A stretch of DNA of 64,000 bases from Ectobius pallidus. Lineage: Eukaryota; Arthropoda; Insecta; Blattodea; Ectobiidae. This document shows, one piece after another, positions 54,313 to 64,000 of this stretch. Position 1 is the stretch's first letter. Every line of letters starts with the position of its first letter. Both the position numbers and the translations under genes were made by a program. The notes beneath the pieces are model-generated. The model was not told the DNA's origin. It made no database searches and saw only the letters and a program-made list of their open reading frames with translations. The stretch lies in NCBI GenBank assembly GCA_964059195.1, contig CAXKWD010000002.1, forward strand, positions 163,500,559 through 163,564,558, read 5' to 3'.

Positions 54313-56114
54313 CGAGGCGCACCCATAAAGTAAGTTTCCCTGGAGCTGTTTACAGAAACAAAACAAAATTACATGGAAATGTTTATTGCAACAGATACTG
54401 CAAGTGTTCAGCTATTTTTTAAAATATTCGCTACTGGAATTGAGGCATTTTTCATACTGTGGGATCAACTTTTGAATACCTGTGTTGCAGAACTCGGCCG
54501 CCTGGGATTTGAACCACTGTGTGACAACCATCTCTGCCTCATTTTTTGAGGTGTAGGGAAAGATGGAAATCACTGGTAGCGAAATCCGGGCTGTAAGGTG
54601 GATTTTTAAACACCTCCCAGCAAGTCTCCTGTGGACGTTCGACCGGGAGGTGTTTAAACATTCACCCTATAGCCCGGACTTCAATCCCAGTGGTTTCATC
54701 TTTTCTTACACTTCAAGAAATGACCAAGAATGACAAAGATGGGGAGATGGTTATCACTAGGGACCGGATTTTTAGGTTTTTAAAAACACTGTTTTAGGTT
54801 TTCCATTAGGTGAAATAGTTTTTTTTAGGTTTTTTGTCCAAAATATCGTTTTCGGGTGGAATAATTGGTTTAATGAATTTGAATGTGCTACATAGGATTG
54901 AATACATAATACTTGTAAAGTTTAACTTAACAAAATTGACTTAAATTTGTGTAAACTAGCTTTAGGACAATATTATACAATTGCAGAAAGAAAGCATAAA
55001 CACTCAAAAGAAGCAGTGAAAATAATAAGATTGCCTCACATTTCCTGGGTACAGTATATCACTAAATATCTTTCAAGATTCTCAACTGTGAAGTTCTTCC
55101 TGTTATCTCTTAGTTAATAGTTAATATTGTATCTAGACACTACCCTTCTCAGGATTCGAATCCGATGCTTCTAATTTAGTGAGTAAAATACTTTATTGTT
55201 GGATGTGGATAATGTGAAACTGATTATTTTCCTTTCTTTGGTTGTTACGCATGCTAACCGCACAACAGATCAACTAGGGACGAAAACTTCCCCCGTTTCT
55301 GGTAGGCTTGACAAAATATTACTTTGCCATCTGTAGTGAAATTCAGGTCGTCGCCAATCCACTGCCGTAATAAACTCGATTTTATTTGTTTCCGCATAAT
55401 TAACACGTCTTCTTAAAACTCACAGTGTGACCGCTCAGTATGAATAACAGGGCAGTAATAAAGGCAAAAAAGGGCTTTAAAACACAGAAATCTATAGCCT
55501 TGTTCTTACACGGCAACAATGGTTGTTCGTATTAATATTTTAAAAGGAATACGCCGGTACTCTTTTCCTCTCTTGATACTGTCCATCCTAGACGACAATG
55601 GGTTGAATGAAACGCTGGTGGTATTAATTTCTACCCGACAAAAATTATTCTCTCCTCGCAAAATATCGATTTCTCAACTGACAAACAAAAAATACAAAAA
55701 AAGGAGCCTAAATTAGATATTTTAGGTTTTATATCCCGTTTAGGTGTATTTAGGTTTTTATACCCCATTTAGGTATTTTTAGGTACCACAGAATTAATGT
55801 GGGTGAATCCTATGGACATGATTCAAAAAAGTGTATGAGCGATTTTTGTTTTGGAAATAAGGAAAAAAATAGGTAAAAACCTAAGAATCCGGTCCCTAGT
55901 TATCACACAGTGGTTCAAATCCCAGGCGGCAGAGTTCTAAAACACAGGTATTCAAAAGTTGGTCCCACGCTATGAAAAATACCTCAATTCCGGTAGCGAA
56001 TATTTTAAAAAATAGCTAAACACTTGTAGTATCTGTTGCAATAAATATTTCCATGATATTGTGTTTTGTTTCTGTAAACAGCCCTGAGGAAACTTACTTT
56101 ATGGATGGCCCTCG
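54313..56114 (+). mobile_element. Palindromic mariner-derived element, split by a hAT
   Basis: The left end CGAGGCGCACCCATAAAGTA and right end (complement) CGAGGGCCATCCATAAAGTA lie next to TA (54311-54312, 56115-56116). The two arms match over about 300 bp and meet around 54629 with TTTAAACACCTCCC against GGGAGGTGTTTAAA. After removal of the hAT insert the right arm reads DGEMVITQWFKSQAAEF, stop, NTGIQKLVPRYEKYLNSGSE, the C-terminus of a mariner transposase, so both arms derive from the 3' end of a mariner joined head to head. Confidence 0.88.
54758..55898. mobile_element. hAT element, TAGGGACCGGATT ends
   Basis: TAGGGACCGGATT and AATCCGGTCCCTA are perfect 13-bp inverted ends, and GTTATCAC (8 bp) lies outside each (54750-54757, 55899-55906). 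TTTAGGTTTTT-type motifs recur just inside both ends. No transposase; one 65-residue frame at 55519 is unrecognised. The mariner sequence resumes in frame across it. Confidence 0.92.
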
Positions 56115-56384
56115 TAACAACTACAATTTTATTTCCAGAAGTAAATTAAGAGTAAAAATTACATTTTTTAAAAAAGTAACGATTACAAGGAATCGTTACA
56201 TGTAATTTGATTACCATTACCCATTTACTGCCTGTAAACCAATTTCATTAACTGTATGATTCCTTTGTACAACATCTGCACTTCACTGGTTAGGTTGGAT
56301 GGTAGAAATTTCAAGTGGTGTTGGACAGACTGACATCAACATCACTTGTAGCATTATCGACACACAATAATATTTAACTTGTAC

Positions 56385-56568
56385 CCTTTTTTCATTTTTA
56401 AGTTTACTTCTTTCAGCCACGAACCGAAAATATAGGCATTCATCCATACTTTGTGGCACTTTATCATTAACTTTTAAATTATTGTTTTCAAATGCTTTTG
56501 GATCTGCAGCAAAGAAATACATATACAGTGCACGCCGCTTATTGTGATCACTTCGGGATGCAGCAAAT
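56385..56568 (-). CDS. Candidate internal exon of an unknown gene
   Basis: Open on the minus strand: FAASRSDHNKRRALYMYFFA, ADPKAFENNNLKVNDKVPQS, MDECLYFRFVAERSKLKNEK. The left edge fits an acceptor (TTTATTTTATCAG). The right edge would use GTACAA, a weak donor. The protein is not recognised, and its composition looks real but is not diagnostic. It could be a relic of an intron-bearing transposon gene. Confidence 0.25.
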
Positions 56569-56599
56569 CTGATAAAATAAACCAATTGATAACAGTAGC

Positions 56600-57660
56600 A
56601 GGAGGAATTAAACGAAGGTTATTTATTGATATATAATACACTACAAAACAGACTAAAAATATTTATTTATAAAATAATATGTAACTGTGAATCACTGAAC
56701 CACTCATAGGCTAATAAAGTAATAGACTGCAAGCAACTATTTTTTCAACCAGTAACAAGGTAGGCCTATTTGTTTTTACTTTCCTTTAAGAGTCCATTAA
56801 CCAATACTTTATACTCAGTTATGAGTGTTTTTGAAAGTCTATACTGATCTGTGGTGAACACCGTATAGCAAAACATCTAATGCATCTTTGTTCAAGTATT
56901 TTCATTTTACACTAGCCGTCACTGCATGTCAACACTGTTATCTTCATAAATCAAAAGCTGCAGCTTAACTGTGGGGTGAAACATGTTTTATTGCTTAAAA
57001 GATAAAGTTAGGTAATGCCACCCCCTCGAACTGGTTTTCCTGTTAGCTGGAAACAGTACTCCGGTCCAACACAATACAGTTGAGTTAGAAACAAAACCCT
57101 TAAAAACAAAATTATGAATGACTTACAGTACTTGCAAATAAAGCCGCAAAAAGGAAAATGTGATAACATTAACCAAATCTCTGATCACAATAGACTACAT
57201 TTTTTCAATGTATTAGTATTAATCCGTAAGAGACTACATAAAAGTGATAACATTACCAGACTAATAACGTTATCCGCGATTACATTAAGCAGCGTTCACT
57301 GCATATATATTTTTTTTAAATCGAAGTAAAGTGAACTATTGAAATATTGTCAATATAAAAGTACTGTCTTGTATGCTGTATTTGTCAGGTTGTATTACTT
57401 CTGGTAAGCAGCTTGCTACTTTCTTTCAAATGTAAATTGACAGCAGCAACAGTATCCTTGCTAGAAAAGCTTAATTGCTATATGCGGGTACATAAGCAGC
57501 ACCATGGTATACGTATTAATACAGTAATGAAACTCAGTTCGTTTCTCTGACAGATGAACATGCGTGCGCATACACCTAGTGGTCATAGCGGCCATAAACC
57601 AACACTATAGTAACTACTGCGGGAAGTATGTAAATAAATCGGAGTGTTGTATTTACTAGA
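56600..57660. other. No recognisable feature
   Basis: A 71-residue frame at 57114 is not convincing. Nothing else was noticed. Confidence 0.45.
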
Positions 57661-57662
57661 AC

Positions 57663-57765
57663 AAGCGTGTTTCGAAAGGACCTTATTGTTCTGCTGTAAA
57701 TTGCAGTAATAATAAAGGAAGAAATCCTGATTGCATTTCTTCACTTTCTCGAAAGATCCAGAAAG
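57663..57765 (+). pseudogene. THAP-domain first exon relic
   Basis: KGPYCSAVNCSNNKGRNPDC, IS followed in the next frame by FFTFSKDPER and the donor GAAAG|GTAAGAAC at 57766. C-S-A-V-N-C and F..F.KDPER are the start of a THAP zinc finger with exon 1 ending at the usual place. The start codon is absent (AAG where ATG is expected), there is a one-base frameshift, and the Pro of FPKDPER is Ser. No second THAP exon was found downstream; an acceptor-flanked frame at 58382-58498 is not THAP-like. Confidence 0.55.
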
Positions 57766-57769
57766 GTAA

Positions 57770-58690
57770 GAACAAATATACGTAATATTTATTGTAGCCT
57801 ACTGGCTTACTCATGACACGTGCTCTGGTGTGGTTATGTTTGAACTTACTTCAATGTAATATTTTAGAGTTCATTCTGTTGTAATGATTTCTGGTGTATA
57901 AAATGGGTCATTAATGGTTGACAAGAGACCTACTAACAAAAGATGTAAAATATTTGTGTGAAAATCGCCATCTATGCTTGGGACATGTCTAAAGTGTCAT
58001 TTTATGAATTCCTTTAAAACTTGTTAATTAAAACTGCTGTACCGACAGTGTCTTTAATTCCAAATGCTCCAGGATTTTTTGTTTTGTTTAATGGAGTTCA
58101 TCCTGCAGGCTACATAGACCTGAACTGAAGTCATATGTTGCCATATAAGATAGAGAAACAAAATGCACTCTTAACAATGAAGTACAGGATGAACTGCAGG
58201 ACAGACCTATATTCAAAGACTACCCTTTAATATCATTTATAATTTAAATGATGATTTTAAAGGAAAAGTACTAGGCCTAGATACAGTACTTAAAATAGCC
58301 AATTTAGGTACTGTTTTATTGTTTACCTGTTCTTAACTAGAATATAATACCGGTTTCAATATTTCTTATATTTAAAATTCAGGTTTGCATAAAGAAGAAT
58401 ATAGAGCATTTTTCTCTCTTCCCAGAAATATGAGGATAAAATACGGGACATTTAGATCTGTGTTGAATACAATCCCAAGGCATTCGGTACCACATGTGAG
58501 TTTGCTCTAGTTTATTTCAAACTTAAAACAAACAACAACAAAAGATAAATAATAGGCTCACCTTTAATTTTATTAAAAATCACACTCATGAATCATTACT
58601 TCTTTAAGGAATGAATTTCATTCAACAATTGCTTATTTTGAAGCAGCATGTCATGGAAATTGAAAAACGATTTTACAATAAACAATGCTT
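57770..58690. other. No recognisable feature
   Basis: Nothing was identified between the THAP relic and the palindrome. Confidence 0.4.
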
Positions 58691-58694
58691 TCAC

Positions 58695-58840
58695 TATTTT
58701 ATTAATGAGTTGATTAACACACTTGAACTTCACTTACCAATCATTACACGTTTCACAGGCCATTCGCCTGTGAAACGCGTCCTACCAAATGATTGGTAAG
58801 TGAAGTTCAACTGTGTTATTCAACTCATATTAATAAAATA
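58695..58840. repeat. Palindrome of PLE hammerhead terminal repeats
   Basis: Two inverted arms of about 65-75 bp around CATTC (58761-58765). The right arm reads GCCTGTGAAACGCGTCCTAC and AATGATTGGTAAGTGAAGTT; the left arm is its complement. GCCTGT, GAAA, CGCGTC is the 3' half of a hammerhead (stem II strand, core, stem III and cleavage triplet), and the following sequence resembles that after the motif at 53224 (TAA...AGTGAAGTTSA). CUGANGA is absent, replaced by the inverted copy. Confidence 0.7.
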
Positions 58841-59199
58841 TTGATTCACTTCACTGTGTTAAGTTCCAAACTCTATATAATATTTATAATAATGCTTTCA
58901 CTGTTTTTACACACAGTTTGTTTTTTCTGAATATTCAACTTTTCCATCTTTATCTTTCAAAAATAGAAAATGAGCTAATAACTTGTCAGTATATTCACAA
59001 TCCGTAGCCAGTAAATAATTTTGGGGAGGGTCGAAAGTGCCAGGGAGGTTTGGGGTTCTCACTCCCGAGACATTTTTTTAAATATTAAACTAATGAAAAA
59101 TACAATTTTACGCTATTTTAGCACTGAAACACTAGTTAGTAAATTTGTTTACCATACTCTGGTAAGACATGCCAACTTAAACAAGAAATGGTTACCTAA
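58841..59199. other. No recognisable feature
   Basis: Flank of the hAT insertion. No gene or repeat is recognised. Confidence 0.4.
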
Positions 59200-59207
59200 G
59201 TTATAAC

Positions 59208-61513
59208 TAGAGCTGCGATTTCTATGTAATTACATATTTTGTTCCATGCTATTTAGATGCCGGGAAAAGAGATATCTTCACAAACTACTATGTTAGGGTT
59301 ACTGTAACTGAATTTCATTTGACATATTTTTAAGTATATTACATATTCTTGTGATGTTACATGAAATTACATATTTCAATATTTTCTTGTTTCACATGTG
59401 TAAATTTATCTATAAATTCTATACTGAAGCTATGTGGATATTGTCACTTGCCACAATAGGAAGATTAAGATCACTGACGGGTATTAAAAAGCAAGGAATG
59501 GCCATATCAGGTAAGGAAAGTGATGAGAGATGATTGACAGCCACTTAAGAGCATGACCACAACATGAAAAGAAACCTATTAGCCCTAATGGTTTTGAGAA
59601 TTATTCCATAAAACTGTTGTGAATTCTGCACTCAATACTTTTACTGTATATACTTTAAATCTCCCTTTTAACAATGTATAATTTTTCTTTTCAAAAAGGT
59701 AGGCTACTGTGGTTTGGATATTCCAGTAATATTTTTAAATTCGTTCTTTTGTTGGGAATTCCAGTTAACCCTAAGTCCCAAACTGTTTTTAGTTTCATTC
59801 AGAATCAAAGTGGGTAAGTGAACAGTTTACTTCAGTTCTTTCTAGTGCGAACATGGCACCAGTGTCATCTTTGCTGTCTTCAAAATTAAAATCATGGACT
59901 GCAATTGACGAGGGTTTCACGACTGACGGCAAAATAGTGATTTGTCAAGATTGCAACAAACACATAGGATGCTGTATGAAATCCCAGCTTGAACAGCATT
60001 TAAGAAGTGCATTGCATAAAAAGAACAAACAATTACGCCAACCTACAAAGCAAATGCTTTTAACGACAGATGAAAAATTCAACTTCAATTAACCCTTTCT
60101 ATAAGGATTTGTGCAGTGCAATGATTGCTGCTAACGATGAGGTAATGGACAGCATAAGAGAGTACATCGGAGATTCTTTCAAATGGGTTTCGGTTGATGA
60201 GACAACTGATTCTAAGAGACGTAACATAGCAAATATCATGGTAGGAAAGTTGCAACCTGACAGTGCTCCTAACCAATGTTTAATCTACTGCAAACAGCTG
60301 GACCGTACAAATCCTTCAACTATTGCAAGATTTGTGAATGATGGACTAAAAGTGTTGTGGCCTACCGGAACTCAAGAAGAGAAAGTGCTATATTCTGATG
60401 CAGCACCATACATGCTTAGAGCTGCAACTTCTCTGAAGGTATTTTACCCCAACATGCTCCATTTCATGTGCTTGGCTCACGCTGAGGATATAAGAGTTAC
60501 ATTTCCAGAAGTCAACACATTAATTTCAGCAACAAAAAAATAGGGTTTTTCTAAAAGCCCCACAGCGATTGAACTCCTACAAAGAGCAACTACCAGGAAC
60601 ACCATTGCCTCCAGAACCAGTGTTAACTAGGTGGGGAACATGGATTGAAGCAGTGAACTTTTACGGTGAATATTTTGATGACATAAAGACCGTTGTAGAC
60701 TCTTTTGATCCTGAAAATGCTGCAAGTATTCGTGAATCTCAGCGTGACTTCAGCGATTCCAAAGTGGTTTGTTCTGTCTCCTACATTAGGAGCAACTTTA
60801 GCTGGCTACCGGAGAGCATCACATGCTCGGAAACTTCAGGACTTCCAATTCAAGATTCTATTGGTGTTGTGGAAGATGCAGTTGAAAAACTAAGTGTAGT
60901 GCATGAGGAGAATGGTGAGAGTGCATTGAATAAATTTAAAACCTTTTTGAGAAAAAACCCTGTATTTTCAACATTTTGCAGTGTGTGTCAAATTCTAAAA
61001 GGAGTCATTGTAGATTGTCCTGAGGACATTTCACTGGGAAAGATTCCTTTACAAAAATTTGCCCCAGTCACATCATGCGATGTTGAGCGGTCATTTTCCG
61101 CTTATAAGAACATTCCGTCTGACAAACGGCTATCATTCACCCCACAGAACTTAGAAAAATATTTAACTGTTCACTGTGCTGCAAAATTTAATGAATGAAT
61201 GTCTCTAGTATTGGAATTTGCGTATTTACTCATATTATAATATTTTTACTTGATAGGACTGAGAGCTAATATTCAAAATCAGATTAATACAATGTGGTTT
61301 GTAGGTTACATATTCATAAAATAATAACAGTTCATTCTAGCGAAAAATGTAATGTTAACGTATGAATGTCTCTTGAGCATAATGTTAAAAATTGAAATAT
61401 TTTATATTACATATTTTGAAGATTTTACATATTTTTCTACATATGTCCCCAATTTTCACTACATATTTATGTACATATTTTCCAATAGATACTACATAAA
61501 AATCCCAGCTCTA
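59208..61513 (+). mobile_element. hAT element, TAGAGCTG ends
   Basis: Inverted ends TAGAGCTGCGATTTCTATGT and the complement TAGAGCTGGGATTTTTATGT. GTTATAAC lies to the left (59200-59207) and GTTATAAT to the right (61514-61521), an 8-bp duplication with one change. TTACATATTT-type motifs recur inside both ends (about 59280-59390 and 61390-61490), like hAT subterminal binding sites. It carries the transposase relic at 59853-61198. Confidence 0.9.
59853..61198 (+). pseudogene. hAT transposase, frameshifted and partly deleted
   Basis: Three overlapping frames. First: a BED-type zinc finger (VICQDCNKHIGCCMKSQLEQ HLRSALH). Second, from 60070: FYKDLCSAMIAAND, EYIGDSFKWVSVDETTDSKR (catalytic region, DETTD), a gap of about 40 residues before it, CLIYCKQLDRTNPSTIARFV, EKVLYSDAAPYMLRAATSLK and MLHFMCLAHA. 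Third, from 60569: PEPVLTRWGTWIEAVNFYGE, YIRSNFSWLPESITCSETSG and APVTSCDVERSFSAYKNIPS, the hAT dimerisation region. The gene is intronless, broken by at least two frameshifts and a stop at 60541. Confidence 0.9.
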
Positions 61514-61521
61514 GTTATAAT

Positions 61522-62560
61522 ACTTATTACTATTTATAAGAAAAGTTAAATAACTCATGAAACAGTGGAAACAATAGGCCTACATTTACAAGTTCATTAT
61601 TTAATTATTAAATAAAATAATTAAATATTTGACAAAATACAGCTTAAACAATTTAAACAGAATTATAGGTTTTGATTTCGGGACCCCCCCCCTACCCTAC
61701 CACACTGGGTGCGACAGGATTCAGTTGCAAAGATGAAATTCCAACGGGGTTTTCCTAAATACAACAGAGCAAACCAACACGACAAAGCATGATCACACTC
61801 ATGCTAAGTATCTTGAATGGTCCTGCAAATCACAGTGAAGCTAGCAACTGTTACCAGTACTTCCATCCCATTTTTTGTGGTTGTCTTTGGAGGATAAAAA
61901 ATAATTACAATTTAAAAAATTAAAATACAGGACAAAACTGCATCCCGAAGACTTCTTTCAGGGCAATGGGACACATTAGTGTAAAAAGGGACGTTCCCAT
62001 ATTTTACGGGACGTCTGGGAACCCTATCTTAAAATAACATATTTTGTGACATGTTCGTGTATTTCTCCAAGTTATTTGATATGATGAGATTGTAGTTTTA
62101 GTTACTCACCTCGTGGAGCACTAGTGTCGTCTAGTTAACATGTTGTCATAGGACTTTCAACAAACAATTTCTTTACTGTATTAATACCTATACTGTGGTA
62201 GCACTGAATGAATTAAAAGGAATAAAAATTTTCCTATGGAGAATATTTGTGGTCAAATTTGGTATAATTCTTTTTTTCCTGTGTTGATAACAGTACTCAA
62301 CAAGGTTTTCATAACATGGACAGTAACTATTTTTATATAATTTGTATGGCAATAAAAAAGTTCCTATAGGACATTTTTTTTTTATAAACTTACATTTTTT
62401 AGTTAGAGAATTACCCTTATTATGCAGCTGCACAGAGGGTAGATCACATCTGGCTCTGGCTAAAGGAAAAGAAATATGGCTGCTGTTGTATTGTGAGACA
62501 AGAAACGAACAATTTAGTGATTATAATAATTCTAATGATAATGCCTATGTAGGCTATCAT
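61522..62560. other. No gene recognised; possible transposon end
   Basis: 61970-62030 contains GGGACGTTCCCATATTTTAC and GGGACGTCTGGGAACCCTA, which resembles the end of a DNA element, but no partner was found. Frames at 62188 and 62342 are unconvincing. Confidence 0.4.
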
Positions 62561-62765
62561 GGAAAGGTGAAGTCAGACTGAAAAATTCAATGCCATAGCC
62601 AGGATTTGAACCAGGATCTTCGGCTCTTTGTACCTCTGCTCTTACCAACTGAGCTACCATGGCAACTTGCCAGTACAACATTAAATTCTCCAACTGATTC
62701 AAATATCCCAGTATACCACCAGGCGTTCTCAATATGATACCAACCCAGTGGCGACTTATTGTGTA
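62561..62765 (-). mobile_element. tRNA-derived SINE (family 1), second copy
   Basis: The minus strand has the same order as at 15292: ACGCCTGGTGGTATACTGGG, GGAGAATTTAATGTTGTAC, a tRNA-like head (GCCATGGTAGCTCAGTTGG at 62663; GGTTCAAATCC; CTATGGC at 62592), then ATTGAATTTTTCAGTCTGAC. Only one copy of the terminal segment is present, and the head lacks a base or two compared with a tRNA. Confidence 0.8.
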
Positions 62766-64000
62766 CAAGTAAATCATAAACTTATGTCCAATCGTGGTCA
62801 CACCCGTCACCATTACAATACACTTTTTTCTCGAGTATATGACTTTGAAAAAGCCTGAAATCATGTGTTGGGATTCCCTAGGGTTGGTATTATTGTCTAA
62901 AGCAGAGAACTTCCCTGCATGGTACACTGCTGTTAGGAGGGGCAAGAGGAGGTAGAGGTAAATCACTTCCGTAACATCTCTGGGATCTGTTATGGGTAGA
63001 TTGAGTGCAAGTCTGGAGTTTAGCCTGCGGCTCCTTTCCTCAAACACCACACCCTCGAACAAGTGTCAGTGCACAACTGTTAGGTGCCTTTTCCAAATAG
63101 CAATGACCACTCTACAATACTTTTATTTCTCATACCGTATTTGATTTCTTGTTGTAACTGAAATAGAATTGTCGTCTTTGCTAGCTGTTCTTGAATAGTT
63201 TTCACCTCTCTTTATGCCGTGAGCCTATCTATTCGTATTTCCGAAGTGCCACTTTTTACCGGTGTAAGGGGATTTAAGCCGAAAATACAAAATAGGAAAA
63301 AAAAAATTGTATAAGTAACAATACTTACTAAATTAAGTTTCTTCAATAATAATGCCCAGATAGTGTAATGCTTCTTAATATTATTATATACTATAACTTA
63401 CCATCAGCTTAAAAAATAACATAATCGGATTTTTTTTTGTAAGGAAAAGATATTTTCGTACTTTCAACTTAAACATTTGGTATTTAAAATGCACATGAAT
63501 TAAAATGAAATACTTAAAATAAAGAAGTATTTTCTAAAACAAGTAACATGCATTAAAAATTTATTCAAATATTAGAGCCTGTACAACAATAAGGTGCAAC
63601 AGGTTAAAATATCAACATTTTAAAGGATAAGCCTATTCACAAAATAGCTTAAACAAAGATTTGAAACATTGTTATGAATAAGGTTCAGATGTTTATGACC
63701 TAAAAGAGTAGAAAATATGACTGCAAATATGACCTTAAAGGTGACTAAATATAACCAAATACTCTCAATAAGAATACCGCCCACTCTACTCTATTCCCTT
63801 TGTTCAAACTGTCCACTAGCACAGAGGTGCCATCTGTTGAGTGGGAATGGGCAGCAGTCTCAGAAGCTACTTAATGAACCTATATAGCTGCAGAAATAAA
63901 TTTGTTTTTCAAAGTCCTGATGACACAGTAACTTATTTTTGTGCTTGATAATGCAGGAATTAGGTCGGGAAATAACATAATTTACACTACCGCTAAACTA
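62766..64000. other. No recognisable feature
   Basis: A 176-residue minus-strand frame covers 62532-63062, but its end is SINE sequence read through, and the rest is not a protein that I recognise. Nothing else noted. Confidence 0.4.

Noticed and set aside
51018..56228. GTAATTAC-rich segments at 51.0 and 56.15 kb as a matching pair of element ends
   Set aside because: Similarity is only compositional; no aligned inverted repeat or duplication could be written down.
62532..63062. 176-residue minus-strand frame
   Set aside because: Its last third is the tRNA-like SINE head read through (YWQVAMVAQLVRAEVQ), and the remainder is unrecognised.

Overview
The window is eukaryotic, intron-bearing, AT-rich DNA packed with decayed transposable elements, and looks like an insect genome of large size. 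The evidence is the mix of Penelope-like elements (PLEs) with GIY-YIG endonucleases and hammerhead ribozymes, an R2-like LINE, Tc1/mariner, pogo/Tigger, hAT and other DNA transposons, and tRNA-derived SINEs. One exon of a conserved chromatin gene (a Kdm2-type JmjC histone demethylase, minus strand 39607-39807) sits in the middle with no neighbouring exon found, so much of the window is probably its introns. A cockroach or related hemimetabolous insect is plausible, but the sequence alone does not settle the species. No rRNA, intact tRNA gene, CRISPR array, virus or bacterial operon was seen.

Layout. 1-6.6 kb: a PLE endonuclease relic (1285-1960) whose tail is split by a 2.36-kb foldback element (1977-4332), then a possible first exon of an unknown plus-strand gene (6084-6166). 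6.6-14.75 kb: an R2-like LINE on the minus strand, reconstructable from zinc finger through RT to a CCHC-type knuckle and endonuclease tail, split by four DNA elements (7098-7852, 8192-9721, 11113-13370, 13955-14593), each with its own inverted repeats and target duplication. 15.3-20.9 kb: a SINE, a pogo transposase start, and a PLE with a hammerhead motif split by a hAT element. 22-32.9 kb: unrecognised ORFs, a second SINE family, a pogo-like element, two mariner-type elements each containing another element, and a third mariner fragment. 33-38.7 kb: an element with long inverted repeats and a transposase-like gene, then a foldback element with tandem-repeat arms around a central ORF. 39.6 kb: the Kdm2 exon. 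40-53.3 kb: a PIF-like element, a PLE split by a pogo-like element, an exact 1,694-bp tandem duplication of PLE 3' sequence, and another split PLE. 54.3-64 kb: a palindromic mariner with a nested hAT, a THAP-domain relic, a hammerhead palindrome, a 2.3-kb hAT with a broken transposase, and a SINE.

Almost every mobile-element gene here is broken by stops, frameshifts or deletions. The value of the window lies in the nesting: several insertions can be removed on paper at their target duplications and the host reading frame resumes, which fixes element ends and relative ages. The items most worth a second look are the element at 8192-9721 that carries a dispersed uncharacterised gene family, the foldback with tandem-repeat arms (35769-38693), the GGGTCATTCC elements with 4-bp duplications, the THAP plus P2X7-like two-gene element (29582-31028), and the hammerhead motifs at PLE ends.
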